Shown in pieces: positions 34,637 through 43,969 of a stretch of 64,000 bases of DNA. Source of the stretch: Mongoliitalea daihaiensis (GTDB taxonomy: Bacteria > Bacteroidota > Bacteroidia > Cytophagales > Cyclobacteriaceae); contig NZ_CP063779.1 of NCBI RefSeq assembly GCF_021596945.1, forward strand, positions 1,897,592 to 1,961,591, in the 5' to 3' direction. Under the pieces are notes generated by a model. The model was not told the DNA's origin. It was given only the letters and a program-made list of their open reading frames with translations, and did no database searches. How positions within the stretch are numbered: the stretch's first letter is position 1; the number at the start of each line of letters is the position of its first letter. The translations under genes were made by a program, and so were the position numbers.

Positions 34637-35802
34637 GTATTTTGAAAGCGTGGTTTGATAGAAATTTGAAAGGTGACCCAATCATTTGGTTCATTGTTAT
34701 CTTGCTTTCTACCCTAAGTATTTTGGTAGTTTACTCTGCTACGGGCACATTGGCCCATAAGCGAGCAGGCGGAGATACCGAAAAGTATTTATTTTCCCAT
34801 GCCATGTATGTGGGTTTTGCGCTTCTACTGATGTGGGCTGCGAGTAATATCAAGTATAAGTTTTATGCCGTTGTTGGCAAGTTCTTGTTGATTGTTTCAG
34901 TACCCTTGTTGCTAATAACATATTTCTTCGGTTCGGCTGTAAACGAGGCCAACCGATGGTTTCAAATACCATGGACCAATATTGTATTCCAGCCGTCTGA
35001 TATTGCGAAAATGGCACTTATTGCTACGCTTGCTGGCTTATTAGCGAAAAGACAACGGAATATTGCCAATTTCAAAGAGTCTCTTATCCCTATGATTATA
35101 GTGGTTGGATTGATTTGTCTGTTAATAGGCTTGGCTAATATGTCAACGGCTATTTTGCTTTTCTCCACTTGTCTATTGCTCATGTTTATTGGAAGAGTGC
35201 CATTGAAGCAGATTGCTGTATTGATTTTGGTTGGAGCCATTGCACTTCCTACAGCATTGATGCTCGGACAAAGAGGGGGGACCTTCCAATCTAGAATTTC
35301 TTCATTCGCAAGTAATGATGAGATTCCTTACCAAGCGGAGCATTCATTCATCGCGATTTCCACCGGAGGGTTGACCGGTAAAGGTCCAGGAAAATCTGAG
35401 CAGCGCAATACTTTACCTCACCCATATTCTGATTTTATTTACTCCATCATTGTGGAAGAATACGGTTTGATTGGGGGAGTGGGAGTGCTTTTTCTTTACC
35501 TGGCATTGCTTTACAGAGGGATGCGCATTGTGGTGTCTTCTACTAAGCCATTTGGAGGGCTTCTTTCTGCAGGCTTGAGCTTTGCCTTGGTTTTGCAGGC
35601 GATGGTCAATATGGCTGTAGCCGTGGGGTTGGGTCCCATAACCGGATTACCCTTGCCTTTGCTCAGCATGGGAGGGACCTCTTTGTTTCTTACAGGATTT
35701 TCAATTGGTATTATCCTCAGCGTAAGCCGTGGAGATCATGATGATCAAATTGATACAACACCTGATCAAAATAAGCCAAGAAAAACATTTCAAGCAGCCT
35801 GA
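34633..35802 (+). CDS. ftsW: SEDS glycosyltransferase FtsW
   Basis: A polytopic membrane protein of 389 residues with about ten helices, which polymerises septal glycan with FtsI. SEDS signatures seen are FQPSDIAKMAL (helix 4 region), the extracellular SEQRNTLPHPYSDFIYSII, and LPLPLLSMGGTSL near the C-terminus. It overlaps murD by 4 bases and murG by 1 base, so translation of these is tightly linked. Confidence 0.94.
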   Translation: MSILKAWFDRNLKGDPIIWFIVILLSTLSILVVYSATGTLAHKRAGGDTEKYLFSHAMYVGFALLLMWAASNIKYKFYAVVGKFLLIVSVPLLLITYFFGSAVNEANRWFQIPWTNIVFQPSDIAKMALIATLAGLLAKRQRNIANFKESLIPMIIVVGLICLLIGLANMSTAILLFSTCLLLMFIGRVPLKQIAVLILVGAIALPTALMLGQRGGTFQSRISSFASNDEIPYQAEHSFIAISTGGLTGKGPGKSEQRNTLPHPYSDFIYSIIVEEYGLIGGVGVLFLYLALLYRGMRIVVSSTKPFGGLLSAGLSFALVLQAMVNMAVAVGLGPITGLPLPLLSMGGTSLFLTGFSIGIILSVSRGDHDDQIDTTPDQNKPRKTFQAA

Positions 35803-36914
35803 TGAAAGCAAGAAAAGAGACATATCGCATCATGATCAGTGGAGGAGGTACGGGAGGCCACATATATCCAGCCATTGCGATCGCGAATACTTGGAAGGAG
35901 CGCTTTCCAGGTACCGAGTTTCTGTTTGTCGGTGCCGAAGGAAAAATGGAAATGGAAAAAGTACCTGAGGCAGGCTATGCAATCGAGGGATTGAAAGTAG
36001 CGGGTCTTCAGAGAAGTTTAAGCTTGAGTAATCTCAGCTTGCCATTTAAGCTTCTTGGAAGTTTGAAAAAAGCGGGACAACTGATCCGAGACTTTCAGCC
36101 TGATGCTGTGGTTGGGGTGGGTGGTTATGCAAGTGCCCCAGTATTGTATATGGCTCAGCGCAAGCAAATACCAACCCTAATTCAGGAGCAGAATTCTTAC
36201 GCTGGTTTGACCAATAAAATCTTAGCAAAACGAGCAAAAAAAATATGTGTGGCTTACCCACAGATGGATCAGTTTTTTCCAAAAGAGAAACTTGTATTTA
36301 CAGGCAATCCTGTACGAAAAGACATCCTTAGTTTAGACGGGAAAAGAGAAAAAGCCTTAGCTAACTTCGGATTAAATAAAGATCGCAAGACTATTTTGGT
36401 AATCGGGGGGAGTTTGGGGGCTAGGACTATCAATCAAGCTATGCTTGGTGCCATGGCGTCTCTAGAGGCTGCTGGATATCAGGTATTATGGCAAACTGGT
36501 AAGTTTTACTTTCAAGAGATGCAATCACAAGTTCAGGCATCCAAACTTCAGCACATTCATCCGATGGAGTTTTTGAGCGCAATGGATTTGGCATATGCAG
36601 CAGCAGACCTAATCGTCTCGAGGGCGGGTGCCTTGTCAGTGTCGGAACTAAGTTTGGTGGGGAAAGCAGTCATCTTTATTCCATCTCCCAATGTGGCAGA
36701 AGATCATCAAACCAAAAATGCAATGGCTTTTGTGCAGGAGGATGCAGCAATCTTACTTTCGGATGGAGATGCTGTGGAAGGATTAAAAAGTACAATTGAT
36801 CAGGTTTTCGGTAATCCAACTCAGTTGGAGTACCTAGGAAAAAATATACAAAAGCTGGCTAAACCGTCAGCGGCTGAAGAAATAGTTGAAGCATTAGCAT
36901 CCATTATTCCATGA
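35802..36914 (+). CDS. murG: UDP-GlcNAc:lipid I N-acetylglucosaminyltransferase MurG
   Basis: Forms lipid II by adding GlcNAc to lipid I at the inner face of the membrane. The N-terminal glycine loop SGGGTGGHIYPAIAIA is near residues 14-29, and a second loop GGSLGARTIN and the donor-binding SRAGALSVSEL are present. At 370 residues it is typical GT-B fold (GT28) length. The ATG shares one base with the ftsW stop. Confidence 0.96.
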   Translation: MKARKETYRIMISGGGTGGHIYPAIAIANTWKERFPGTEFLFVGAEGKMEMEKVPEAGYAIEGLKVAGLQRSLSLSNLSLPFKLLGSLKKAGQLIRDFQPDAVVGVGGYASAPVLYMAQRKQIPTLIQEQNSYAGLTNKILAKRAKKICVAYPQMDQFFPKEKLVFTGNPVRKDILSLDGKREKALANFGLNKDRKTILVIGGSLGARTINQAMLGAMASLEAAGYQVLWQTGKFYFQEMQSQVQASKLQHIHPMEFLSAMDLAYAAADLIVSRAGALSVSELSLVGKAVIFIPSPNVAEDHQTKNAMAFVQEDAAILLSDGDAVEGLKSTIDQVFGNPTQLEYLGKNIQKLAKPSAAEEIVEALASIIP

Positions 36915-38302
36915 ATCTAAGGAGCATCCATAGGGTCCATTTTGTAGGTATCGGCGGTATCGGTATGAGTGCCATTGCTCGATGGTTTAACCATCTTGGC
37001 AAGGTAGTCACTGGTTACGACCGCACGCCTTCAGCATTGACCGATGCTTTGAAGGCGGAAGGTATGTGCATCAGTTTTGAAGATGATGTGAATCAGATAC
37101 CCTTGGAGCTCAAGAATGCCCAAGCCGAATCCCTAATAGTATGGACTCCTGCCATTCCTAAGGACTCTATTCAGTTGAACTATTTTAGAACTCATGGCTA
37201 CAAGTTGCTGAAGCGTGCCGAAGTTTTGGGTGTGATTACTTTAGATATGCCTACCATTGCTGTAGCAGGAACTCACGGGAAAACAACTACTTCTTCCATG
37301 ATAGCTCATTTATTGAAAGTCGGCGGGGTAGAAGTTTCTGCATTTTTAGGTGGATTGACTCAAAACTATCAGAGTAATCTTATTCTTCCTGACCATACTG
37401 ATTCGGGGTCAGTAGTGGTAGTGGAGGCTGATGAATTCGATCGCTCCTTCCTGCAGTTACATCCCAATTCAGCAATCTTGACAAGTGTAGATCCTGATCA
37501 TTTGGATATCTATGGAGATGGAATAGAAATGCTTCATGGATTCAAGTCTTTTGTTGAGCTGATTCCAAGTTCGGGTAGCCTCTATGTAAGTGAACGTGCC
37601 TACCAAAATTTATCCTTGGATGGAGTCTCAATCAAGGATATACATGTATATGGCTTGGATAAGGCGGATTATACAGCTGAAAATATTACGCCTACTACAG
37701 GTTCATTTATTTTCGATTATGTGAGTCCTTCCACTCGAATTGAACGACTGGAGTTGCATATGCCTGGGTATCATAATGTGGAAAATGCTGTCGCAGCTAT
37801 TGCCATGGCCTTGGAATATGGTGTAACTGCGGATGCTGTAAGGACTGGTGTATACAGTTTCAGAGGAGTGAAACGAAGGTTTGAAATCTTGGTTCAGAAA
37901 GAAGGTAAAGTGTTTATCGATGATTATGCACATCATCCAGAGGAGATAAAAGCCTTTCTAAGTTCTGTAAAAGCGATGTATCCCAATCGGAAATTGACGG
38001 CTGTATTTCAGCCTCATCTGTTTTCCCGTACGAGGGACTTTGCGAGTGGTTTTTCCAAGAGTTTATCCCTCGCTGATGAGGTTATCCTATTGGATATTTA
38101 TCCAGCTAGGGAGCTTCCTATTGAGGGAGTACATGCATCTATGTTGCTGGATGCTATTTCTTCAAAGGAAAAATCATTGCAAAGTAAAGAATCGTTGATT
38201 GGCTATCTTCAAAATCATCAGCCTGAGGTGTTGGTGACGATAGGCGCAGGGGATATTGATCGGATGGTGGATCCATTAACCAAATTTATGTTAGGGGTAT
38301 GA
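36911..38302 (+). CDS. murC: UDP-N-acetylmuramate:L-alanine ligase MurC
   Basis: The first amino-acid ligase of the Mur series, adding L-Ala to UDP-MurNAc. The N-terminal nucleotide motif HFVGIGGIGMSAIARW and the ATP loop AVAGTHGKTTTSSMIAHLL are clear, as are DPDHLDIYGD and the C-terminal DDYAHHPEEI. At 463 residues it is normal. Overlaps of 4 bases with both murG and ftsQ keep it in the translationally coupled run. Confidence 0.96.
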   Translation: MNLRSIHRVHFVGIGGIGMSAIARWFNHLGKVVTGYDRTPSALTDALKAEGMCISFEDDVNQIPLELKNAQAESLIVWTPAIPKDSIQLNYFRTHGYKLLKRAEVLGVITLDMPTIAVAGTHGKTTTSSMIAHLLKVGGVEVSAFLGGLTQNYQSNLILPDHTDSGSVVVVEADEFDRSFLQLHPNSAILTSVDPDHLDIYGDGIEMLHGFKSFVELIPSSGSLYVSERAYQNLSLDGVSIKDIHVYGLDKADYTAENITPTTGSFIFDYVSPSTRIERLELHMPGYHNVENAVAAIAMALEYGVTADAVRTGVYSFRGVKRRFEILVQKEGKVFIDDYAHHPEEIKAFLSSVKAMYPNRKLTAVFQPHLFSRTRDFASGFSKSLSLADEVILLDIYPARELPIEGVHASMLLDAISSKEKSLQSKESLIGYLQNHQPEVLVTIGAGDIDRMVDPLTKFMLGV

Positions 38303-39054
38303 ATCAGCGGTTAAAGAAAGTAGCGATTTATGTATTTGCCATTGGCTTGCTAGTGGCTTCGATTGCTTTGGTAGAAAAGAAAGAAGCTGCCAAGGCCCTG
38401 ACGGCTATTAGTATCTACATTCACGGGGTCAGTGATGTATATTTTGTAGATGAGGAAGAGCTTCGGGAATTGATTCTTTCAGAATTTCCTAACCTTCGAG
38501 AAGGTCTTTCCATGCAAGAGGTCAACCTACATGCTATTGAGAAAAAAGTACTTGCTCATGCTTTTGTGAAAGAGGCGGAAGTCTACAGAGATGTAAAGGG
38601 GAAATTAACAGTAGAAGTGAAGCAGCATGTGCCTATTGCACGGATAGTCCGTTCGATGGCAGCTGATGCCTATATAACAGATGAGGGCTTGGTATTACCA
38701 ACGTCTAGTAAACATACAAAGCGGGTCATCCTGCTTTCGGGGAAATTTGCGGAGCAGCTGATAGGGGAGGAAAACCTTTTATCTGCTTATCCTAAAATCA
38801 TGGATTTGATTTACTTTATCTATCGAGATGATTTTTGGAGAGCTCAGATTCCTGAGATTGAAATGGCTAAGGAGCATGATATCAAGCTATATCAGCAAGT
38901 GGGCCACCAAGTTATTGATTTTGGGGATGCTTCCGATTTAGAGGAGAAGTTTCATAAAATCACCTTACTGTATGAGCAGATTTTTCCTAAAAAGGGATGG
39001 GACGCTTATACGAAGGTCAGTGTAAAATTTAAGAATCAGATAGTTTGTGAGTAA
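38299..39054 (+). CDS. ftsQ: Cell division protein FtsQ (DivIB-like)
   Basis: A bitopic divisome protein of 251 residues. A short cytoplasmic N-terminus, one membrane helix (about residues 7-24), a POTRA-like domain (ISIYIHGVSDVYFVDEEELRELI onward) and a beta domain follow. Sequence conservation is low, as usual for Bacteroidota FtsQ; the position between murC and ftsA supports it. It recruits or regulates FtsL and FtsI. Confidence 0.88.
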   Translation: MNQRLKKVAIYVFAIGLLVASIALVEKKEAAKALTAISIYIHGVSDVYFVDEEELRELILSEFPNLREGLSMQEVNLHAIEKKVLAHAFVKEAEVYRDVKGKLTVEVKQHVPIARIVRSMAADAYITDEGLVLPTSSKHTKRVILLSGKFAEQLIGEENLLSAYPKIMDLIYFIYRDDFWRAQIPEIEMAKEHDIKLYQQVGHQVIDFGDASDLEEKFHKITLLYEQIFPKKGWDAYTKVSVKFKNQIVCE

Positions 39055-39065
39055 ATATTGATGCT

Positions 39066-40385
39066 ATGGAAAACGATAAATTTATAGTTGGTTTAGACAT
39101 TGGTACTACCAAAATATGTGCCGTGGTAGGCCGTAAAAATGAGTTTGGTAAACTGGAAGTCTTGGGTATGGGCAAGGCTGTTTCCGATGGAGTAATCCGT
39201 GGAATCGTTACCAATATTGACAAAACTGTGAATGCTATACAAAAGGCTGTTGCAGATGCGAGCGATATGGCAGAAGTAGATATCGGCAATGTGATTGTGG
39301 GTATTGCGGGTCAGCATATCAAGAGCACTATTCATCACGGAAGCATCATTCGTGCAAACTATGACGAAGAGATTACTGTGGAAGATGTACACCGTCTTTC
39401 CAGTGATATGGAAAACATCGTCGTACCTCCTGGCAATAGCATCATTCATGTGATGCCTCAAGACTATACTGTGGATTATGAACCTGGAGTCAAAGATCCT
39501 GTGGGGATGTCTGGTTCTCGATTGGAAGCAGATTTCCATATCATCACCGCACAAACTACCGCCATCAATAATATCAACCGTTGTGTTAGAAGAGCTGATT
39601 TATATTCCAAGGAATTGATCTTAGAGCCTTTAGCAAGTTCACTCGCTGTCTTAAGTGATTTGGATAAAGAAGCGGGGGTATGTTTGGTAGATATCGGGGG
39701 TGGTACCACTGATATAGCAATATTCCATGACGGCATTATCCGCCATACAGCTGTCATTCCATTGGGAGGAAATATCATTACTACTGATATTAAAGAAGGC
39801 TGTATGGTATTGCATAATCAAGCAGAGCTACTTAAAACCAAGTTTGGCAAAGCCATCCCTGAAGAAGCTAATCCGAATGAGATTGTATCTATCCCTGGCT
39901 TGCGAAACCGACCTCCCAAAGAGATTTCTATCAAAAACTTAGCTTCTATCATTCAGGCACGAATGGAAGAGATTATTGAATATGTGCAAAGTGAATTGGT
40001 AGCAAGTGGTTATTATAAAAAGTTAGCTGGAGGAATAGTATTGACAGGGGGAGGATCCCAATTGCAAGGTGTCGCCCAGCTATTTGAGTATTTAACTGGC
40101 TTGGACACTCGAATTGGTTACCCAAATGAGCACTTGGGCAAATGCAAAGTTGAAGAGATCAAGAGCCCGATGTATGCCACTTCCGTGGGTCTTGTACTGG
40201 CTGGTTTTAAGTCTTTTGATGACCGTGAGGATAATTACAAGAAAAAGAAAGAAGACACCAAGCGTCAGATACCTGGCAATAGAAGATCTAATGAGCAAGA
40301 ATCACAGGGTTCAGGCTTTATCGATAGTATCAAAAAGAGATTAAAGGAAATCATTATCAGCGATATTCCTGATAATAATTACTAG
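39066..40385 (+). CDS. ftsA: Cell division protein FtsA
   Basis: An actin-like ATPase that tethers FtsZ to the membrane. The phosphate-1 motif VGLDIGTTKICAVVG is near the start, phosphate-2 is VCLVDIGGGTTDIAIF and the adenosine motif is ILTGGGSQLQGV. At 439 residues it is normal. The C-terminus FIDSIKKRLKEIIIS is the expected amphipathic membrane-targeting helix. It starts 11 bases after ftsQ. Confidence 0.96.
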   Translation: MENDKFIVGLDIGTTKICAVVGRKNEFGKLEVLGMGKAVSDGVIRGIVTNIDKTVNAIQKAVADASDMAEVDIGNVIVGIAGQHIKSTIHHGSIIRANYDEEITVEDVHRLSSDMENIVVPPGNSIIHVMPQDYTVDYEPGVKDPVGMSGSRLEADFHIITAQTTAINNINRCVRRADLYSKELILEPLASSLAVLSDLDKEAGVCLVDIGGGTTDIAIFHDGIIRHTAVIPLGGNIITTDIKEGCMVLHNQAELLKTKFGKAIPEEANPNEIVSIPGLRNRPPKEISIKNLASIIQARMEEIIEYVQSELVASGYYKKLAGGIVLTGGGSQLQGVAQLFEYLTGLDTRIGYPNEHLGKCKVEEIKSPMYATSVGLVLAGFKSFDDREDNYKKKKEDTKRQIPGNRRSNEQESQGSGFIDSIKKRLKEIIISDIPDNNY

Positions 40386-40484
40386 GGCTTATCATATTGG
40401 GGGAGATGATCAGTTCTGCTTTTCATTTCCTTTTTTCCAGATAGAATCAATAAATAAATATAATTCACCAACAAACACCATTAA

Positions 40485-42137
40485 ATGTCAGATAACATGA
40501 AAGATTATAAGTTTGATCTTCCTAAAAATCACAAATCAATTATCAAGGTAATTGGCGTAGGAGGAGGTGGTTCCAATGCGGTTAACCACATGTTTAATCA
40601 GGGAATAAAGGATGTTGAGTTTGTGGTTGTAAATACCGACGCTCAAGCATTGAAAAGCAGTCCTGTTCCCTTGCGACTTCAGTTGGGTGCTAACCTGACT
40701 GAAGGATTAGGAGCAGGAGCAAATCCTGAGAAGGGTAGAAACGCGGCTCTTGAAAGCAAGGAGGATATCCGAGAGTTGCTTTCCGATAATACCAAAATGG
40801 TATTTATCACTGCAGGTATGGGAGGTGGCACGGGTACAGGTGCAGCCCCTGTGATTGCAAAGATTGCCAAGGATATGGATATCCTGACGGTAGGCATTGT
40901 GACCGCTCCGTTTATGTTTGAAGGGAGAAAGAAGATGCAAGCAGCGCAGCAAGGCATCGAATCTCTTCGTGAAAACTGTGATACGGTTTTAGTGATTTTG
41001 AATGATAAACTAAGAGAAATTTATGGCAATCTTGCCATTCGATCTGCTTTTGCCAAAGCTGATAATGTTTTGACTACCGCAGCTAAATCAATTGCTGAAA
41101 TCATCACCATTCACCAAGATGTGAACGTTGACTTTGAAGATGTAAAAACAGTCATGAAAGATGCCGGTGCTGCTGTCATGGGCTCTGCTACGGAAGAAGG
41201 CGAAGGTCGTGCAATTCGCTCTGCTGAAAAAGCTATTGCGTCTCCTTTATTGAATAATGTAGATATCAAAGGGGCTCAAAAAATCTTGCTTTCAATCATG
41301 TCAGGAGAGGAAGATGAACTCTCCATGGATGAATTGAGTGAAATCACTGAGTATATCCAAGAAAGAGCTGGTGATGAGGCAGAAGTTATCTTTGGTCAGG
41401 GCATCGATCAGGAGTTAGGTAAAGCAATCCGTGTTACAGTAATTGCAACTGGTTTCGAAATGGATAAGTTGACGACTGCTTCTCCGTCCAAAGGAATGAA
41501 GGATGTTATCCAAGAAGAAAAACCAATAGTTCAAAAGGCGGATAGCTTTAAGGTGATTGATCTTGAATCCGGCAAAGCTAAGGAAGTAGAAGAAGAAGTA
41601 CCGACGGTTGGGAAAATGATGACTTTCACATTTGATAAGCCTATTTTTCCAGTAGCCAATCAGCCCAAACAAGAGGAGGTGATTCAACCAAAGGTAGAAG
41701 AGAAAGAAGAAGAGACTTTCTCAAGCCCCGTTACCTTCGAATTTGTTGAGCCTGAGGAGAAAGTAATTGAAAAGGAAGAACAAAAACCACAGGTCTATGA
41801 ATTTGAAATGAAAGCTAAGATTCAAGAGCCTAGGGTGGAGGAAAAAACAATAGAAGAGGAATCTAAGCCTTCATATGGGAATGACTATTATGAAGAAATG
41901 AAAAAGAAAGCGATTCAACGGGCGCATCAGCGATTTGAAAAGTTGAAAAGCTTAAAAAATTATGGTCAAAACCCAGAAGAATATAAAGAGAGCTTGGAAA
42001 CCCCGGCTTATATCCGTAAGCAGGTGAAGCTATCGGACGTACAGCACAGTTCAGAGCGTCATGTGTCAAGACTCAACTTGACTGATGATAATGAAATCCT
42101 AAGAAACAATAAGTTTCTACATGACAATGTTGATTGA
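40485..42137 (+). CDS. ftsZ: Cell division protein FtsZ with long C-terminal region
   Basis: A tubulin-like GTPase that forms the division ring. The GTPase core (about residues 15-330) contains GVGGGGSNAVNHM, the tubulin signature GMGGGTGTGAAP and NTDAQAL. A long acidic, Glu/Lys/Pro-rich linker spans about residues 345-500. The conserved FtsA-binding peptide TPAYIRK is at 506-512, and a further 38 residues follow it, so the peptide is not terminal as it is in E. coli. Total length is 550. A 99-base spacer separates it from ftsA, so it may also have its own promoter. It ends inside a palindrome shared with the convergent gene. Confidence 0.96.
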   Translation: MSDNMKDYKFDLPKNHKSIIKVIGVGGGGSNAVNHMFNQGIKDVEFVVVNTDAQALKSSPVPLRLQLGANLTEGLGAGANPEKGRNAALESKEDIRELLSDNTKMVFITAGMGGGTGTGAAPVIAKIAKDMDILTVGIVTAPFMFEGRKKMQAAQQGIESLRENCDTVLVILNDKLREIYGNLAIRSAFAKADNVLTTAAKSIAEIITIHQDVNVDFEDVKTVMKDAGAAVMGSATEEGEGRAIRSAEKAIASPLLNNVDIKGAQKILLSIMSGEEDELSMDELSEITEYIQERAGDEAEVIFGQGIDQELGKAIRVTVIATGFEMDKLTTASPSKGMKDVIQEEKPIVQKADSFKVIDLESGKAKEVEEEVPTVGKMMTFTFDKPIFPVANQPKQEEVIQPKVEEKEEETFSSPVTFEFVEPEEKVIEKEEQKPQVYEFEMKAKIQEPRVEEKTIEEESKPSYGNDYYEEMKKKAIQRAHQRFEKLKSLKNYGQNPEEYKESLETPAYIRKQVKLSDVQHSSERHVSRLNLTDDNEILRNNKFLHDNVD

Positions 42138-42155
42138 TTAAAAATCAATCAACAT
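42127..42155. terminator. Palindrome spanning both stop codons of convergent ftsZ and FMN-reductase genes
   Basis: Arms of 13 bases (ATGTTGATTGATT and AATCAATCAACAT) flank AAA. The ftsZ stop (42135-42137) and the opposite gene's stop (42138-42140) are adjacent and lie within it, so the coding ends themselves form the hairpin. It is AT-rich without a strong U-tract, so its use as a bidirectional terminator is plausible but unproven. Confidence 0.55.
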
Positions 42156-42674
42156 CTCAGTTTGGGACTGAAGCAATTCCATGTACAGCCTGTTGGTGAG
42201 CAGGTTATCTGACATATTTTCCTCAATCTTAGCTAGTTTAGGCTTGAGGGCAAGTACATGCATCCCTAAGTAATGGAAGATGTCGGTAAGGTGGCTCAAT
42301 GCGATGCCACCCCCGCCAACTCCAGAAGATAAACCTACCAAAGCACATTTTTTATCGCGAAAGTGGTTGGGGTAGTTCATTCCATCAATGAATGTTTTGA
42401 GTATTCCAGGAAAGGAACCATTGTACTCTGGCACAATAAAAACAAACTTTTCCCCTTCTTTAACCCTGGAGTGAAAGGCATTGAATGCTTCGTTTTTACC
42501 GTTATTTTGATAGAGTGCCGAAAAAGCAAAATCATGGGGTAAGTCCTTTAATTCTAGAATTTCAGATTTTGCTCCCTTTTTCAAAAGAAGGTCTTGATAC
42601 AATAAGGCAATGTCCTTGGATAAGGGGTATGGGCGATTGGTGCCAACAATAATTTTTATCAGAGTTTTTTCCAT
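42138..42674 (-). CDS. NADPH-dependent FMN reductase-like flavoprotein
   Basis: A 178-residue flavodoxin-fold NAD(P)H:FMN oxidoreductase. The FMN-phosphate loop is GTNRPYPLSK after the first strand IKIIVG, and the second family motif FVFIVPEYNGSFPGILKTFID (PEYN, PG.LK..ID) is clear. Physiological substrates may be quinones, azo compounds or metal ions. ATG 42674 was chosen over one 13 codons upstream because the fold starts with MEKTLIKIIVG. Its stop directly abuts the ftsZ stop on the other strand. Confidence 0.9.
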   Translation of the reverse strand: MEKTLIKIIVGTNRPYPLSKDIALLYQDLLLKKGAKSEILELKDLPHDFAFSALYQNNGKNEAFNAFHSRVKEGEKFVFIVPEYNGSFPGILKTFIDGMNYPNHFRDKKCALVGLSSGVGGGGIALSHLTDIFHYLGMHVLALKPKLAKIEENMSDNLLTNRLYMELLQSQTEMLIDF

Positions 42675-42750
42675 AGCTTCAATACAAAGAAATGTCCAAA
42701 ATGGTTTAAACATAAATGATTTTCTTAATTTCGAAAAAAAATGAATTTGT

Positions 42751-43587
42751 ATGAGAGCAGAAGCCCAAATAGACTATATAGATCAAATTAATCACGCGGT
42801 TAACCACATTCAAGGAGTTCATTCCGAACCTATTGAAATAGGAATTATTTTAGGTACAGGATTGGGCCAACTCATTCAAAACATAGAGGTCGAGCATGAG
42901 ATTCCTTATGAGGAAATTCCTTTTTTTCCTGTCTCTACTGTGGAAAGTCACAAGGGAAGGTTGGTCATCGGGCGTTTATCTGGGAAAAAAGTCATGGCTA
43001 TGCAAGGGAGGTTTCATTATTATGAAGGGTATTCTATGAGAGAGGTAACTTTCCCGGTGCGGGTCATGAAAAAGGTGGGCATCGAAACCTTAATTGTATC
43101 AAATGCTGCCGGTGGCTTGCATCCAGATTATAAGGTTGGTGATTTGATGATATTGAATGATCATATTGATTTATTTCCTGAGAATCCATTGAGAGGAAAA
43201 AACTTGGATGTTTTTGGTGTCCGTTTTCCTGACATGAGTGAACCTTATACGCAGCGTTTGATTGCCTTGGCTAAAACCATAGCTGCCGATCAAAATATTG
43301 ATGTAAATGAAGGGGTATATGCAGCAGTACAGGGACCAAATTTAGAGACAAAGGCTGAATATCGCTATTTACGAACCATCGGTGCTGATGCTGTTGGGAT
43401 GAGTACTATTCCAGAGGTGATAGTTGGCCTGCACATGAATATGGAGATTTTTGCCATTTCGGCAATTACAGATTTATGTTCCCCTGGCAATATTAAGAAA
43501 GTTTCTATCGCAGAAGTATTAGCGGCCGCTGCAATTGCTGAACCTAAGATGTCGACCGTCATTAGGGAATTGGTAAGGGAGTTGTAG
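42751..43587 (+). CDS. Purine nucleoside phosphorylase, divergent paralogue 1 (Thr36/Asp241)
   Basis: A trimeric-type (PNP/MTAP family) phosphorylase of 278 residues that splits purine nucleosides with phosphate. It has phosphate-loop GTGLG (residues 35-39), MQGRFHYYEGY, SNAAGG and GPNLETKAE. The specificity residue that is Asn243 in mammalian PNP is Asp here (AITDLC, Asp241), and the phosphate-loop Ser is Thr36. Both changes are found in methylthioadenosine phosphorylases (GTGL, TDYD). 6-aminopurine nucleosides may therefore be accepted; this is inference. A paralogue follows 380 bases downstream. Confidence 0.88.
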   Translation: MRAEAQIDYIDQINHAVNHIQGVHSEPIEIGIILGTGLGQLIQNIEVEHEIPYEEIPFFPVSTVESHKGRLVIGRLSGKKVMAMQGRFHYYEGYSMREVTFPVRVMKKVGIETLIVSNAAGGLHPDYKVGDLMILNDHIDLFPENPLRGKNLDVFGVRFPDMSEPYTQRLIALAKTIAADQNIDVNEGVYAAVQGPNLETKAEYRYLRTIGADAVGMSTIPEVIVGLHMNMEIFAISAITDLCSPGNIKKVSIAEVLAAAAIAEPKMSTVIRELVREL

Positions 43588-43969
43588 GGAGGTAAGATTG
43601 CACTAAGTACCAAGTAGGGGTTTGTGTAGGAGACATAAGATAAAAGACGCTAGACATAAGACTCGATTCGTGTATCAGATGGACGGTGGACCTTTAATCA
43701 CTGGCTTTGACTTCGCTCAGCCACCAATAACTCAATCAACTAATCACTGAGATGTACCAAGTATCAAGAAGGGATTCAGAAAATAAAAAAGAATTTCGTA
43801 TTTCAACGACCACTATGTTCACTTTCAACTGCTCACTGTCAACTACTTTCTAAAGCTAACCATCAATCGCACACATCCACTAACCACTAAATAACTAATC
43901 GTTTAATAACTAATCAACTAATAACTATTCACTGCTCACTACGCACTGTTCACTATTCAACTACTAACC
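43588..43969. repeat. Low-complexity repeat spacer between the two PNP genes
   Basis: No gene. It begins with a purine-rich part (about 43610-43670, AGACATAAGA twice within 30 bases). A REP-like imperfect hairpin (TGGCT...AGCCA, 43702-43723) follows, then pyrimidine-rich words of the CACTAACCACTAA / ACTAATCAACTAATAACT type (about 43725-43966). The composition matches the spacer at 18081-18328. The repeat runs into the first codons of the second PNP gene. Confidence 0.7.
43702..43723. repeat. REP-like imperfect palindrome
   Basis: TGGCT and AGCCA bracket TTGACTTCGCTC. A further GGTGG (43685-43689) and CCACC (43721-43725) can pair outside it. The core TTGACTTCGCTCAG resembles small dispersed palindromes I associate with Bacteroidota genomes; its status as a mobile REP is inferred. 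Confidence 0.4.

Noticed and set aside
40386-40484. Separate consensus promoter for ftsZ
   Set aside because: The spacer is AT-rich, but no TAnnTTTG box with a suitable -33 element could be found.
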